Shown here piece after piece: positions 36,794-45,844 of a DNA stretch of 64,000 nt (its first letter is position 1; every line of letters begins with the position of its first letter). Both the position numbers and the translations under genes were made by a program. The notes under the pieces are model-generated. The model had not been told where the DNA came from and searched no databases. It was given only the letters and a program-made list of their open reading frames with translations. The stretch is from Agrobacterium rubi TR3 = NBRC 13261 (GTDB taxonomy: Bacteria; Pseudomonadota; Alphaproteobacteria; Rhizobiales; Rhizobiaceae). Location of the stretch: assembly GCF_000739935.1 (NCBI RefSeq), contig NZ_BBJU01000017.1, positions 1 to 64,000 on the forward strand. Reading direction: 5' to 3'.

Positions 36794-37387
36794 ATGCCGA
36801 GACTGTTTACCGCCCTCGAAATTCCGCGCAATGCGGCCATGAGCCTGTCATTGTTACGCGGTGGTTTGCCGGGTGCCCGGTGGATCGATGTGGAGAATTA
36901 TCACATCACTCTACGCTTCATCGGAGACATTGACGGTCGCACCGCCGATGAAGTCGTCAACCGGCTCGACCGTATCGACAGGCCCGAATTTGAGGTCAAT
37001 CTGACCGGAATCGGTTCGTTCGGCTCCAAGAAGCCACACTCCATCTGGGCTGGCGTGTCTCCGTCCGCCGAAATGAGTGCGTTACAGGGCGAGATCGAGC
37101 GTATCTGCCAGCGGCTTGGCCTCCCGCCCGATCCGCGCAAATTCACGCCGCACGTCACGCTTGCGCGGCTGCGCAATTCCAGGCTGGATGATGTGGTGCA
37201 TTACCTGTCAGGCCGTGGCGATTTCAGAACGTCCCAATTTACCGTCGGGCGTTTCGTGCTGATGTCCTCAAAGGAATCGGTCGGCGGGGGTCCTTACATC
37301 GTTGAGGAGGTCTTTCCGCTTCAGGAAGCGTGGCCTGTCTCCAGCTTGCCGATCAAGGACATGCAGCCTGAAAAAAGCATGGTGTAG
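36794..37387 (+). CDS. thpR: RNA 2',3'-cyclic phosphodiesterase (2'-5' RNA ligase family)
   Basis: A 197-residue 2H phosphoesterase. The two defining HxTx motifs are HITLRFIG near residue 36 and HVTLARLR near residue 118. In vitro the family opens 2',3'-cyclic phosphates or joins tRNA halves; its cell role is unsettled. GGGGAG lies 7 bases before the ATG. Its last 67 bases overlap the end of the convergent phosphatase gene, unusually much. Confidence 0.92.
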   Translation: MPRLFTALEIPRNAAMSLSLLRGGLPGARWIDVENYHITLRFIGDIDGRTADEVVNRLDRIDRPEFEVNLTGIGSFGSKKPHSIWAGVSPSAEMSALQGEIERICQRLGLPPDPRKFTPHVTLARLRNSRLDDVVHYLSGRGDFRTSQFTVGRFVLMSSKESVGGGPYIVEEVFPLQEAWPVSSLPIKDMQPEKSMV

Positions 37388-37800
37388 ACGGTCTGAAACC
37401 CGTCTTCCCCGCCATAATAGGGATCCGGCACATTTGATGTCTGCCCCATGGCGTAGTTGCTGAACAGGTGAAGCTTGCCGGTGTGCTGCCGTGGGCAGAT
37501 GGCCCGAAGCCTGGCCAAATTGTCGTTGTCCATGGCAAGGATGATGTCGAAGTCCTCGAAATCGGCTGGGCGCACCTGCCGGGCTTTTTGGCTGGCAATG
37601 TCGATACCGTGGCGGTTTGCGATGGCGATCGAACGCTCATCGGGCGCATTGCCCGCGTGCCATGCGCCCGTCCCGGCGGAATCGATCACGAACTGATGGG
37701 CGATGTCTTGTTTTTCGACCAGATGCGCGAAGATGCCTTCCGCCAAAGGCGAGCGGCAGATATTTCCCATGCAAACAAAAAGGACTGCTGTGCGTTTCAT
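37321..37800 (-). CDS. Low-molecular-weight protein-tyrosine phosphatase
   Basis: A 159-residue phosphatase with the P-loop VCMGNICRSPLAE (Cys nucleophile and Arg) right after the start, and the general-acid loop VPDPYYGG near the C end. In bacteria such enzymes regulate capsule or exopolysaccharide export or stress responses. The start at 37800 (MKRTAVLFV) is the standard one. The last 67 bases are antisense to thpR. No tyrosine-kinase gene is nearby. Confidence 0.93.
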   Translation of the reverse strand: MKRTAVLFVCMGNICRSPLAEGIFAHLVEKQDIAHQFVIDSAGTGAWHAGNAPDERSIAIANRHGIDIASQKARQVRPADFEDFDIILAMDNDNLARLRAICPRQHTGKLHLFSNYAMGQTSNVPDPYYGGEDGFQTVYTMLFSGCMSLIGKLETGHAS

Positions 37801-37919
37801 TTTGAAATCTCCACCAAAACTGTTGGGCGGTTTTGCGATGAAAAGCGATATAGGTGAAAGACAGGACGGATCGAAACACGCATAACCGTGTTTTTCCGTC
37901 ATCCATGAAAGGCCAATCC

Positions 37920-38225
37920 ATGCAATATCCCAAACTCGACAGAGATGTGATCGACACCGAACTTGCCAAGCTGAACGGCTGGTCTTTGCGCGAAGATGGT
38001 CTGGCCATCGTCAAGGCCTATAAATTTGCCAACTTCGCCGAAGCCTTCGGCTTCATGGCGGAATGCGCGCTGGTGGCTGAAAAGCTCAATCACCATCCCG
38101 AATGGTCGAATGTCTATTCGCGGGTAAAAGTCTGCCTCACGACCCATGATTCCCAAGGGGTTACCGAGCGTGACTTCATGCTGGCGGGCGCCATGCAAAA
38201 GGCAGCGGGCGGGCGCAGCGATTGA
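37920..38225 (+). CDS. 4a-hydroxytetrahydrobiopterin dehydratase (PCD/DCoH)
   Basis: A 101-residue pterin-4a-carbinolamine dehydratase, which regenerates the pterin cofactor after aromatic amino-acid hydroxylation. The signature [16 protein letters not shown] with its two histidines and a later [12 protein letters not shown] is clear. An in-frame ATG at 37905 would add five residues; the later one has AAAGG at good spacing. No phenylalanine hydroxylase gene is in the window. Confidence 0.92.
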   Translation: MQYPKLDRDVIDTELAKLNGWSLREDGLAIVKAYKFANFAEAFGFMAECALVAEKLNHHPEWSNVYSRVKVCLTTHDSQGVTERDFMLAGAMQKAAGGRSD

Positions 38226-38256
38226 ACAAAAGGGGCGACGCCCTATATGATCGGTC

Positions 38257-38655
38257 ATGACCACAGGACACACAACCATGGATGATGTGAAGATTGGTGA
38301 GATTCTGCTGCCGGGCGAACCCGACAGGCAGGAACAGACTGAACGTCAGGTGCGCTCCAAATTCTGGCCGAAGATGAAGCGGGTGGCGAGCAAGGTGCCA
38401 TTCGCCCGCGACGCTGCAGCCGCCTATTACTGTGCCATGGACCGCGATACCCCCTTTCGTGCCAAGGGTATCCTCTTGGCCGCGCTCGGCTATTTCATCC
38501 TGCCCATCGATGCCGTGCCGGACATTTTTGCGGTCGTCGGCTTTACCGATGATATCGCGGTTCTGACGGCAGCCCTTGCCATGATCCGGGCGCATATAAA
38601 GATGGAACATTATGAAGCCGCTGACGCGGCGATCAAACGTCTGAAGGAAGAGTAA
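38257..38655 (+). CDS. YkvA-family (DUF1232) membrane protein
   Basis: A 132-residue protein with the DUF1232 core: DTPFRAKGILLAALGYFILPIDAVPD followed by GFTDDIAVLTAALAMI, cut by a D-x-x-P-D turn between two hydrophobic stretches. Function unknown. An internal ATG at 38278 is a possible alternative start. It follows the pterin dehydratase by 31 bases and may be co-transcribed. Confidence 0.88.
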   Translation: MTTGHTTMDDVKIGEILLPGEPDRQEQTERQVRSKFWPKMKRVASKVPFARDAAAAYYCAMDRDTPFRAKGILLAALGYFILPIDAVPDIFAVVGFTDDIAVLTAALAMIRAHIKMEHYEAADAAIKRLKEE

Positions 38656-38933
38656 CGGCTCTGTGATGGGCCGTTTCAGCGCCTGCCGAACACCGACAAA
38701 TTCTTGCCTGAATTCTTGTGTCATTGCTGATCAACGAGCACGTGAGTGTTCGCTGGGCTGGCGCTGGGGGCCGCCGATCTGTTACATCTCGGTGCAATTT
38801 TCGAATTTTAGCATTGGTGTTGACGGTTTGGTAACCGATCTTTAGCCAATATCAGCATGACGGACTTCACCTAGCATCGGCCCGGCGCAGCCGTTCGGCC
38901 AACTGGAAGACAATAAACCCGGCAGGAAATTCA

Positions 38934-39437
38934 ATGTTTGTAAGAAGTGTAGCAACCGCAGTCGCCATTTTGCTGACCAGTGTCGGCATTGCCTCTGCAC
39001 AGTCGCCCACGCGCATCCAGCAGTTCAATGCATGGGGTGCCTATTCGTACAAGTCGGGTAACAGCACCGTTTGCTATGCTCTCTCCATCCCCACCTCCAA
39101 GGAACCGGCAAGCGTCGATCACGGTGATATCTTCTTCATCGTTTCGCAGCGCCCTGGACAGAACATTTCCTATGAGCCACAGGCGATGGTCGGCTACAGC
39201 CTTCGCGAAGGCTCCAAGGTCAATGTAACCATCGACAGCAAGACCTTCGTCATGTTCACCAAGGACAAGGCCGCCTGGGTGGAAAATGCAGCAGAAGAGC
39301 CGGCGCTGGTTGCAGCTATGAAGAATGGCAAGTCGATGACCGTCAAGGCGACATCCGCCCGCGGCACGGCCACGAGCTACGCCTATTCGCTCTCGGGCAT
39401 TTCCGCCGCCCTGAAACAGGTCGAAAGCTGCAAGTAA
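38934..39437 (+). CDS. Invasion-associated locus B (IalB) family protein
   Basis: A 167-residue exported protein: signal peptide (MFVRSVATAVAILLTSVGIA, cut near SAQS), then the IalB-like beta domain with WGAYSYKSGNSTVCYAL, DIFFIVSQRPGQN and a terminal SGISAALKQVESC. The two cysteines may form a disulfide. The family is named for a Bartonella factor but is widespread in rhizobia, where no role in host entry is implied. A hairpin terminator follows. Confidence 0.88.
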   Translation: MFVRSVATAVAILLTSVGIASAQSPTRIQQFNAWGAYSYKSGNSTVCYALSIPTSKEPASVDHGDIFFIVSQRPGQNISYEPQAMVGYSLREGSKVNVTIDSKTFVMFTKDKAAWVENAAEEPALVAAMKNGKSMTVKATSARGTATSYAYSLSGISAALKQVESCK

Positions 39438-39460
39438 GCATAGCCGCATTGAGATTTTGC

Positions 39461-39486
39461 AATGGCCGGTCAATGACCGGCCATTT
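39461..39486 (+). terminator. Hairpin terminator after the IalB-like gene
   Basis: AATGGCCGGTCA pairs with TGACCGGCCATT (12 bp, essentially no loop beyond the centre), 24 bases after the stop and followed by T-rich sequence. Confidence 0.75.
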
Positions 39487-39636
39487 GCGTTTTGGCTGTT
39501 TTGATGCTAGATGCGCGGCAACACTACAGGCGGATGCGCGAACAGCGCCTCGCCTTTGATTTTTCTCCACATGCAGACGACCATCCGCCGCATCGTTTCG
39601 GCGGTTTCGCTCTGCAATGGCTGATGGGATTATAAA

Positions 39637-40875
39637 ATGTCCGTACTGGAAGCGACCGCCGGTCTGGCAATCAAGAGTCCGCTTGTTGCCAACACCGATC
39701 TGATGAGCGGCAAGCCGTCTTTGATCGGCATCACACGCGAAGAGATGGCAGACGCGCTGATCGACATCGGCGTGCCGCAGAAGCAGGCGAAGATGCGTGT
39801 CAGCCAACTCTGGAACTGGCTGTATGTCCGCGGCGTCTCCGACTTCGACCACATGACTAATGTGGCCAAGGATCTCCGCGAGAAGCTGAAAAACCATTTC
39901 ACCATTGCTCGTCCTGAGATCGTCGAGGAGCAGGTCTCCAACGATGGCACGCGCAAATGGCTGATGCGCTTTCCGCCGCGCGGTGCAGGCCGTCCGGTCG
40001 AGATCGAAACGGTCTATATTCCCGAAGAAGGTCGCGGCACCCTCTGCATTTCCAGCCAGGTCGGCTGTTCCCTCACCTGCTCCTTCTGTCACACCGGAAC
40101 CCAGCGCCTGGTGCGCAACCTCACGGCTGAAGAAATTCTGGCGCAGCTGCTTGTCGCCCGTGACCGTCTTGGAGATTTTCCAGACCGCGAAACGCCACAG
40201 GGCACCGTCATGCCAGCCGAGGGACGCAAGGTGTCCAACATCGTGATGATGGGCATGGGCGAGCCGCTCTACAATTTCGAACATGTGAAAACCGCGCTTC
40301 TGATCGCAACCGACGGGGATGGCCTGTCGCTTTCGAAGCGTCGTGTCACGCTCTCGACATCGGGCGTCGTGCCTGAAATCTTCCGCACCGGTGAGGAAAT
40401 CGGCGTGATGCTGGCGATCTCGCTGCATGCGGTTCGCGACGAACTGCGCGACATGCTGGTGCCAATCAACAAGAAATATCCGCTGAAAGAACTGATCGAA
40501 GCCTGCCGCAACTATCCCGGCGTGTCGAATGCCCGCCGCATCACCTTCGAATATGTGATGCTGAAAGATGTCAACGACAGCCTGGAAGACGCCAAGATGC
40601 TGACCCAGCTGCTGAAAGGCGTTCCAGCCAAGATCAATCTCATTCCCTTCAACCCATGGCCGGGCACCAATTACCAGTGTTCCGATTGGGAGCAGATCGA
40701 GAAGTTCGCCGATTTCATCAATCACGCGGGCTATGCCTCCCCAATCCGCACCCCGCGTGGGCGCGACATTCTGGCTGCCTGCGGTCAGCTGAAGTCGGAG
40801 TCCGAGCGCATGCGCAAGACCGAACGCATGGCGTTCGAGGCGATGATGATCGCCAATCACGGTGCGGACGACTGA
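39637..40875 (+). CDS. rlmN: 23S rRNA (adenine2503-C2)/tRNA methyltransferase RlmN
   Basis: A radical-SAM enzyme that methylates A2503 of 23S rRNA and A37 of some tRNAs. The 412 residues include [20 protein letters not shown], the cluster motif [46 protein letters not shown] and the catalytic Cys region [10 protein letters not shown] near the C end. The N end is slightly longer than in E. coli. Confidence 0.96.
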   Translation: MSVLEATAGLAIKSPLVANTDLMSGKPSLIGITREEMADALIDIGVPQKQAKMRVSQLWNWLYVRGVSDFDHMTNVAKDLREKLKNHFTIARPEIVEEQVSNDGTRKWLMRFPPRGAGRPVEIETVYIPEEGRGTLCISSQVGCSLTCSFCHTGTQRLVRNLTAEEILAQLLVARDRLGDFPDRETPQGTVMPAEGRKVSNIVMMGMGEPLYNFEHVKTALLIATDGDGLSLSKRRVTLSTSGVVPEIFRTGEEIGVMLAISLHAVRDELRDMLVPINKKYPLKELIEACRNYPGVSNARRITFEYVMLKDVNDSLEDAKMLTQLLKGVPAKINLIPFNPWPGTNYQCSDWEQIEKFADFINHAGYASPIRTPRGRDILAACGQLKSESERMRKTERMAFEAMMIANHGADD

Positions 40876-40980
40876 TCAAGAACAAGAATTGATGAGCGCG
40901 TTCAGCCTTGCGCGATTGATTTCGTTTTAACCCTTTCTTAAAGAGGGCCAAGAAAAGCGAAACAATCGGAGGAATATCCC

Positions 40981-41934
40981 ATGCGCGCACTCATTCTGGC
41001 GCTTGCCGCCGCAACGGCCTTTGCTTTGCCTGCAAAAGCGCAGGACGTGACGGTGGCCGTTACCGCGATCGTCGAACATCCAGCACTCGACGCTGCACGC
41101 GATGGCGTGAAGGCAGCCCTTGCCGAAGCGGGTTACAAGGAAGGCGAAAACCTGAAATTTGTCTACCAGTCCGCGCAGGGCAATCCCGGCACCGCCTCGC
41201 AGATCGCACGCCAGTTTGTCGGCGATGCGCCCGATGTCATCGTTCCGATCTCCACACCCTCTGCGCAGGCCGTCGTTGCCGCCACGCGCGATATCCCCAT
41301 CGTCTTCACCGCCGTTTCCGATCCAGTCGGCGCGCAGCTGATCAAATCCATGGAAAAGCCTGGCCGCAATGTCACGGGCCTCTCCGACATGCTGCCGGTT
41401 GCCGAGCATCTGGCGCTGATCAAGGACATCACCCCCAACGCCAAGACCATCGGCTATATATACAATTCGGCGGAAGCCAATTCCGTCTCGACGCTGGAGC
41501 TTCTGAAGACGGAGGCGACAAAGGTCGGTCTGACGGTCGTGGAATCCGTTGCCACCAAATCCGCCGAAGTGCAGGGCGCGACCCGCGCGCTGGTGGGCAA
41601 GGCCGACGTGATCTATGTGCCCACCGACAACACCATCGTCTCGGCTTTCGAAGCCGCTGCCGGTGTTGCCTCTGAAGCCAAGATACCGCTGTTTGCCGCC
41701 GATACGGATTCCGTTGCCCGTGGTGCGATTGCCGCCCTCGGCTTCAACTATTTCGACGTGGGCAAGCAGACCGGCGCTGTCGTCGTTCGCATCCTCAAGG
41801 GCGAAAAGCCTGGCGATATTCCTGCGACCGTTGCCGTTGGCACGGATCTCGTCCTGAACAAAAAAGCCGCTGAAAAGGCAGGCGTGACGTTCCCTGAGAG
41901 CGTGACGAAGCGCGCCACCAAGATCATCGACTGA
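40981..41934 (+). CDS. ABC transporter substrate-binding protein, TrpX-like
   Basis: A 317-residue periplasmic protein of the ABC_sub_bind (DUF534) family: signal peptide (MRALILALAAATAFALPAKA), then VTAIVEHPALDAARDGVKAAL, PIVFTAVSDPVGAQL, GLSDMLPVAEHL, PTDNTIVSAFEAA. Family members such as streptococcal TrpX and TyrX bind aromatic amino acids; which ligand applies here is not certain. GGAGG lies 9 bases before the ATG. First gene of a three-gene importer. Confidence 0.92.
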   Translation: MRALILALAAATAFALPAKAQDVTVAVTAIVEHPALDAARDGVKAALAEAGYKEGENLKFVYQSAQGNPGTASQIARQFVGDAPDVIVPISTPSAQAVVAATRDIPIVFTAVSDPVGAQLIKSMEKPGRNVTGLSDMLPVAEHLALIKDITPNAKTIGYIYNSAEANSVSTLELLKTEATKVGLTVVESVATKSAEVQGATRALVGKADVIYVPTDNTIVSAFEAAAGVASEAKIPLFAADTDSVARGAIAALGFNYFDVGKQTGAVVVRILKGEKPGDIPATVAVGTDLVLNKKAAEKAGVTFPESVTKRATKIID

Positions 41935-42071
41935 TCCATTTCCGTCATTCCGGCCTTGTGTGGATGACGGAAGACCACTTTGAAACCAATCCGGGTGCCG
42001 CACCAGTGCGGCACTCATCTTATTCGAGCCGGACCACGAACATCCGGCGGGTAAACCCGAGGAATTCTACC

Positions 42072-42953
42072 GTGAGTCAAATCGCCTTCTGGGGTGCCGT
42101 CGAGCTGGGGCTTGTCTTTGCCTTTGTCGCGATCGGCGTCTATCTCGCATTTCGCGTGCTCGACTTTCCCGATCTGACGGTCGATGGGTCGTTTCCGCTG
42201 GGCGCTGCCGTAGCGGCGGTGCTGATCGTCGCGGGGTTCAATCCTTGGGTGGCGACGGGCGTTGCGATGGTTGCCGGTGCAGTGGCCGGTATGGTGACGG
42301 CTGTTCTGAATGTGCGCTTTAAAATCCTCAACCTTCTTGCCTCGATCCTGACCATGATCGCGCTGTTTTCCGTCAACCTGCGCGTCATGGGCAAGCCCAA
42401 CGTGGCATTGCTCAATCAGGATACGGTGATCGAGCCCTTCTACGGTCTTGGCATTTCAGACTATCTGCTTCGCCCGCTTTTCGTCGGCGTTCTCGTAGTC
42501 ATCGCCGTCATCCTCGTCTGGCGTTTTCTGGAAAGCGATGCAGGTCTTGCCGTGCGGGCAACCGGTGCCAATGCGCGGATGGCGCGGGCGCAAGGGGTGA
42601 AGACCGGTAACCAGATCTATCTCGGCATGGCGCTGTCCAACGCTCTGGTGGCCCTTGGTGGCGCACTGTTTGCGCAGACAAACGGTTTTGCCGATGTGAC
42701 CGCCGGTGTCGGCACCATCGTCGTCGGCCTTGCCGCCGTCATCATCGGTGAGACACTGTTCGGCGCGCGCGGCATCCTGATCGCGCTCATCGGCTGCGTT
42801 CTCGGCTCCATCGCCTATCGCCTGGCGATCCAGCTGGCACTTTCCAGCGATGCGCTGGGCCTGAAAGCCTCAGACCTCAATTTCGTGACCGCCGTGCTGG
42901 TGGCCGTGGCACTCATCCTGCCGCGCCTGCGCCGTGGGGGAGCAACATCATGA
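42072..42953 (+). CDS. ABC transporter permease, TrpY-like
   Basis: A 293-residue permease of the branched-chain/aromatic amino-acid type with eight or nine helices: GLVFAFVAIGVYLAFRVLDFPDLTVDGSF cut at D-F-P-D-L-T-V-D-G-S, and the ATPase-contact word DAGLAVRATGANARMARAQG. The start is a GTG at 42072 with GAGGAA 9 bases upstream; earlier in-frame codons belong to intergenic sequence. It overlaps the ATPase start by 4 bases. Confidence 0.92.
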   Translation: MSQIAFWGAVELGLVFAFVAIGVYLAFRVLDFPDLTVDGSFPLGAAVAAVLIVAGFNPWVATGVAMVAGAVAGMVTAVLNVRFKILNLLASILTMIALFSVNLRVMGKPNVALLNQDTVIEPFYGLGISDYLLRPLFVGVLVVIAVILVWRFLESDAGLAVRATGANARMARAQGVKTGNQIYLGMALSNALVALGGALFAQTNGFADVTAGVGTIVVGLAAVIIGETLFGARGILIALIGCVLGSIAYRLAIQLALSSDALGLKASDLNFVTAVLVAVALILPRLRRGGATS

Positions 42954-43744
42954 TTTCGCTGTCCGACATTCAGGTGGTCTTCGGACGCGGCACGCCGCTG
43001 GAGAAGAAAGCTCTCGCCAAGATCGATCTTACCATCGAGGACGGCTCCTTCGTCACCGTTATCGGCTCCAATGGCGCTGGCAAATCCACGCTGCTGGGCG
43101 TTCTTGCTGGTGACGTTCTGCCAACAGCCGGCAAAGTCACCATCGCTGGCGTGGACGTGACCCGTAAGCCGACGGCCAATCGCGCAGGGCAGGTGGCCCG
43201 CGTGTTTCAGGACCCGCTGGCGGGAAGCTGCGGCGCTCTGACCATCGAAGAGAACCTTGCGCTTGCCGCCGCACGCGGCAAGACACGCGGCCTTCTGCCG
43301 GCACTCGGCGGCGGACGGCGGGCGTTTTTTCAGGAGCGAATCGCCTCCCTGAACCTTGGCCTCGAAAACCGCCTCAAGGACCGCATGGACCTTCTCTCCG
43401 GCGGCCAGCGTCAGGCGGTATCACTGGTCATGGCAACGCTGGCGGGGTCTGACGTCTTGCTGCTGGATGAACACACAGCCGCACTCGACCCAGGCATGGC
43501 GGAATTCGTCATGGGCCTTACGCAACGGGTTGTAGAAGAGCGTAAGCTGACGACATTGATGGTTACCCACTCAATGCGCCAGGCGCTGGATTACGGTGAC
43601 CGCACCATCATGCTGCATGCGGGCGAAATCGTCCTCGACGTATCAGGCGAAAGCCGCAAGGGCTTGCAGGTCGAAGACCTGATCGAGATGTTCCGCAACA
43701 TACGCGGACAGACAATCGATGATGATGAATTGCTGATCGGGTAA
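42950..43744 (+). CDS. ABC transporter ATPase, TrpZ-like
   Basis: A 264-residue ATPase: Walker A VIGSNGAGKSTLLG, Q loop in VFQDPLAGSC, signature LLSGGQRQAVSLVMA, Walker B VLLLDEHTAALDPG (His after Glu, usual for this subfamily) and H loop VTHSMRQALD. Completes the TrpXYZ-type importer begun at 40981. A hairpin at 43757-43788 separates it from the convergent fasciclin gene. Confidence 0.93.
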   Translation: MISLSDIQVVFGRGTPLEKKALAKIDLTIEDGSFVTVIGSNGAGKSTLLGVLAGDVLPTAGKVTIAGVDVTRKPTANRAGQVARVFQDPLAGSCGALTIEENLALAAARGKTRGLLPALGGGRRAFFQERIASLNLGLENRLKDRMDLLSGGQRQAVSLVMATLAGSDVLLLDEHTAALDPGMAEFVMGLTQRVVEERKLTTLMVTHSMRQALDYGDRTIMLHAGEIVLDVSGESRKGLQVEDLIEMFRNIRGQTIDDDELLIG

Positions 43745-43756
43745 GATATGAAAGAG

Positions 43757-43788
43757 AACGCCGTGTATCGTGGGGGATGCACGGCGTT
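43757..43788. terminator. Hairpin between ATPase and fasciclin genes
   Basis: AACGCCGTG at 43757-43765 pairs with CACGGCGTT at 43780-43788 around a 14-base loop, between convergent genes. Short T-run (TTTCATT) on the plus strand. Confidence 0.65.
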
Positions 43789-43807
43789 TCATTGCGCCGA
43801 TTAAAAC

Positions 43808-44365
43808 TTACATTTTCGGCAGCAAGACCTTGTCGATGACATGAATGACGCCGTTCGACTGCTTGACGTCGGCAATTGTCACATCAGCGACATTGCCGTT
43901 TTCGTCCGTCAGCGTGATTTTCTTCATGTTGTATTTGGCCTTGAGAACGCAGCCACCGACCGTTTTCACGTCATGGGTGCCGCCATCGTCCTTGATCATC
44001 TTTTCGATGGCCGTGGACATCGCATCGGCTGCAACGACATGGCAGGTGAGAATCTTCGTCAGCTTCTCCTTGTTCTCAGGCTTCAGAAGCGTTTCGACAG
44101 TCCCCTTCGGCAATGCCGCAAAGGCTTCATTGGTTGGTGCGAAAACCGTGAACGGGCCTTTGCCCTGTAGCGTTTCGACCAGACCGGCGGCCTTGACGGC
44201 GGCAACAAGCGTGGTGTGATCCTTGGAATTCATCGCGTTTTCAACGATGTTCTTGTTCTCGTACATGGCCGCGCCACCCACCATCGGGTTTTTGGCCTGA
44301 GCCGCAAATGCGACGGTCGATACGGCTGCGGCAAGCGCGATCATGCGCAGGCTGAACTTTATCAT
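43808..44365 (-). CDS. Secreted fasciclin (FAS1) domain protein
   Basis: A 185-residue periplasmic or secreted protein: signal peptide (MIKFSLRMIALAAAVSTVAF, cut near AQA), then one FAS1 domain with the conserved H1 (HTTLVAAVKAAGL), FTVFAPTNEAFAALP and H2 (NGVIHVIDKVLLP) regions. FAS1 domains act in adhesion; related single-domain proteins in bacteria sit beside SigK/RskA-type regulators, as here (the pair lies just upstream on the same strand, after a 115-base gap). GAGGAG precedes the ATG at 44365. Confidence 0.93.
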   Translation of the reverse strand: MIKFSLRMIALAAAVSTVAFAAQAKNPMVGGAAMYENKNIVENAMNSKDHTTLVAAVKAAGLVETLQGKGPFTVFAPTNEAFAALPKGTVETLLKPENKEKLTKILTCHVVAADAMSTAIEKMIKDDGGTHDVKTVGGCVLKAKYNMKKITLTDENGNVADVTIADVKQSNGVIHVIDKVLLPKM

Positions 44366-44480
44366 GGCGTTTTCTCCTCTGTTCCGCCAATCGCCACCAA
44401 CGTTTTTGCAGGTGACGTATCCGGTACATGAGAAGGTACGGGCCGGGTTCAGCGAAAGTTTCAGCGCCCCCGAATTATTT

Positions 44481-45209
44481 TTAGAGCTGCCGCGTCGTTC
44501 CGCTGGCAATGACAGGCCCGGTCGGCTTGCCGGTGGGCGATCCACCATAGGGCTCCAGGCTGACGGCAAGCGTAATGCCGTCGTGAAGCTGCTCACGCAT
44601 ATCGAGCGGAATGGTCATTTCCGCGTTTTTATGCGGATCGACAACGCCCAGCGAGATCGGCGTTCCATCCGCCCTGACCAGCCACAGCTCCAGCGAATTT
44701 TGCGACTTGTCACCAGCAGCCATCGGCATCAGTGCCATGCGCCCGGAGCTTGCGTCATAGGACACCATGAGTGCCATGGGGGCGTTGGGCGATGACAACT
44801 CTGCCGTATAGGACATCTGAGGAGGAAGCTGCCGAGACGAGGGCAGCACGACAAAGGTGATGGCCGCTGCAGCCGCGCATGCGGTCATCACGGCACTCAA
44901 TCCGCGCCAGAAGGCGAGCGAGCCCCACAGCGATGGCAGGACACCTGCCTTGGCATTGGCCTTGGCCTCAGACGGGAACAGACGTGTCTCTATCGCAGGA
45001 TAGGTCGAAGCGCTGGGTGTGACCGGTTTATACGCGTCATTGAGGCCCGCAAAATGCACTTCCCACTGACGGACCTGCTGAGCAAACCTCTCGTCGGAGC
45101 GCATGCGCTTTTCCACCAGCCGGCGGTCGTCCGCAGACAACACGCCAAGCACATATTCGGCGGCGATCGCATCGTCCCTTGGAATATCGCTGTCGTCAGG
45201 TTCCGTCAT
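44481..45209 (-). CDS. Anti-sigma factor, RskA type
   Basis: A 242-residue membrane protein that should hold its cognate sigma factor inactive. The N-terminal cytoplasmic part has AAEYVLGVLSADDRRLVEKR and VRQWEVHFAGL (anti-sigma helix bundle, no zinc-binding HxxxCxxC); a membrane helix lies near MTACAAAAAITFVVL; the periplasmic RskA domain follows (MALMVSYDASSGRMALMP, SLELWLVRADGTPISLGV). Its ATG overlaps the sigma gene's stop by 4 bases, the usual coupling. Confidence 0.91.
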   Translation of the reverse strand: MTEPDDSDIPRDDAIAAEYVLGVLSADDRRLVEKRMRSDERFAQQVRQWEVHFAGLNDAYKPVTPSASTYPAIETRLFPSEAKANAKAGVLPSLWGSLAFWRGLSAVMTACAAAAAITFVVLPSSRQLPPQMSYTAELSSPNAPMALMVSYDASSGRMALMPMAAGDKSQNSLELWLVRADGTPISLGVVDPHKNAEMTIPLDMREQLHDGITLAVSLEPYGGSPTGKPTGPVIASGTTRQL

Positions 45210-45745
45210 CGCTCCATGCACTCTTTCAGCTTGATGAGACTACGCCTCAACCACGTTCGCATCGTATTCAGCGGCACCGCATAATGCTGCGCCAGTTCCT
45301 GATAGCTCATGCCGTCCAGATAGGCTTGCCGAACAGCCTTGGCCTTGTTGTCTTCCAATTCCGAGAGACAGAGGTCGATAGTTCGACCTGAATCCTTATG
45401 CAGCAATGCCTGTTCCGGGTCCGGTGCGGTCTCTGCCAGATCAGGAACGTCGTCCAACTCGCTGGCGATGGGCTTGCGCGCACGGATGATGTCTATCGCC
45501 TGGTTTCGGGCGATGGCTGCCAGCCACACCTCGGCGGTGCCGGAGTTAGTGGAAAACAACCGTGCCCGTTGCCAGATCTTGATATAGACCTCCTGCAACG
45601 CTTCGTCCGCGTCAGTACGGTCTTTGAGTATACGAAGGCATATGGAAAAAAGTTTCGCGCTCGTGCGCTGATAGAGCGAAGCAAATGCGGTGCGGTCTGA
45701 CAGGGCGACGAGGCCGATCAGCGTGCTCAGGTCGTCTTGCCGCAT
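45206..45745 (-). CDS. ECF RNA polymerase sigma factor, SigK-like
   Basis: A 179-residue extracytoplasmic-function sigma factor. Region 2 reads FASLYQRTSAKLFSICLRIL and DADEALQEVYIKIWQRA (recognising the -10); region 4 reads GMSYQELAQHYAVPLNTMRTWLRRSL (recognising the -35). Likely controlled by the RskA-type protein encoded just downstream, and likely to drive both that operon and the fasciclin gene. Start at 45745 (MRQDDLS); a GTG one codon earlier and an ATG at 45814 are alternatives. Confidence 0.93.
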   Translation of the reverse strand: MRQDDLSTLIGLVALSDRTAFASLYQRTSAKLFSICLRILKDRTDADEALQEVYIKIWQRARLFSTNSGTAEVWLAAIARNQAIDIIRARKPIASELDDVPDLAETAPDPEQALLHKDSGRTIDLCLSELEDNKAKAVRQAYLDGMSYQELAQHYAVPLNTMRTWLRRSLIKLKECMER

Positions 45746-45844
45746 CACTCCATCCCGCCCGAAGGCCAGTTCCCGAATGGCTCGCAAGCTGGCAGGGTGC
45801 AGCCAAAAACGCAAGGACTGCTTTCCAACCGTTTCAACGAAAAA

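Noticed and set aside
39343-40860. 505-codon open frame antisense to rlmN
   Set aside because: rlmN on the plus strand carries the radical-SAM motif and the antisense product is His/Asp-rich shadow.
40876-40980. Leader peptide before the TrpX-like gene
   Set aside because: A 12-codon frame (MSAFSLARLISF) exists but holds no tryptophan or tyrosine and no hairpin follows.
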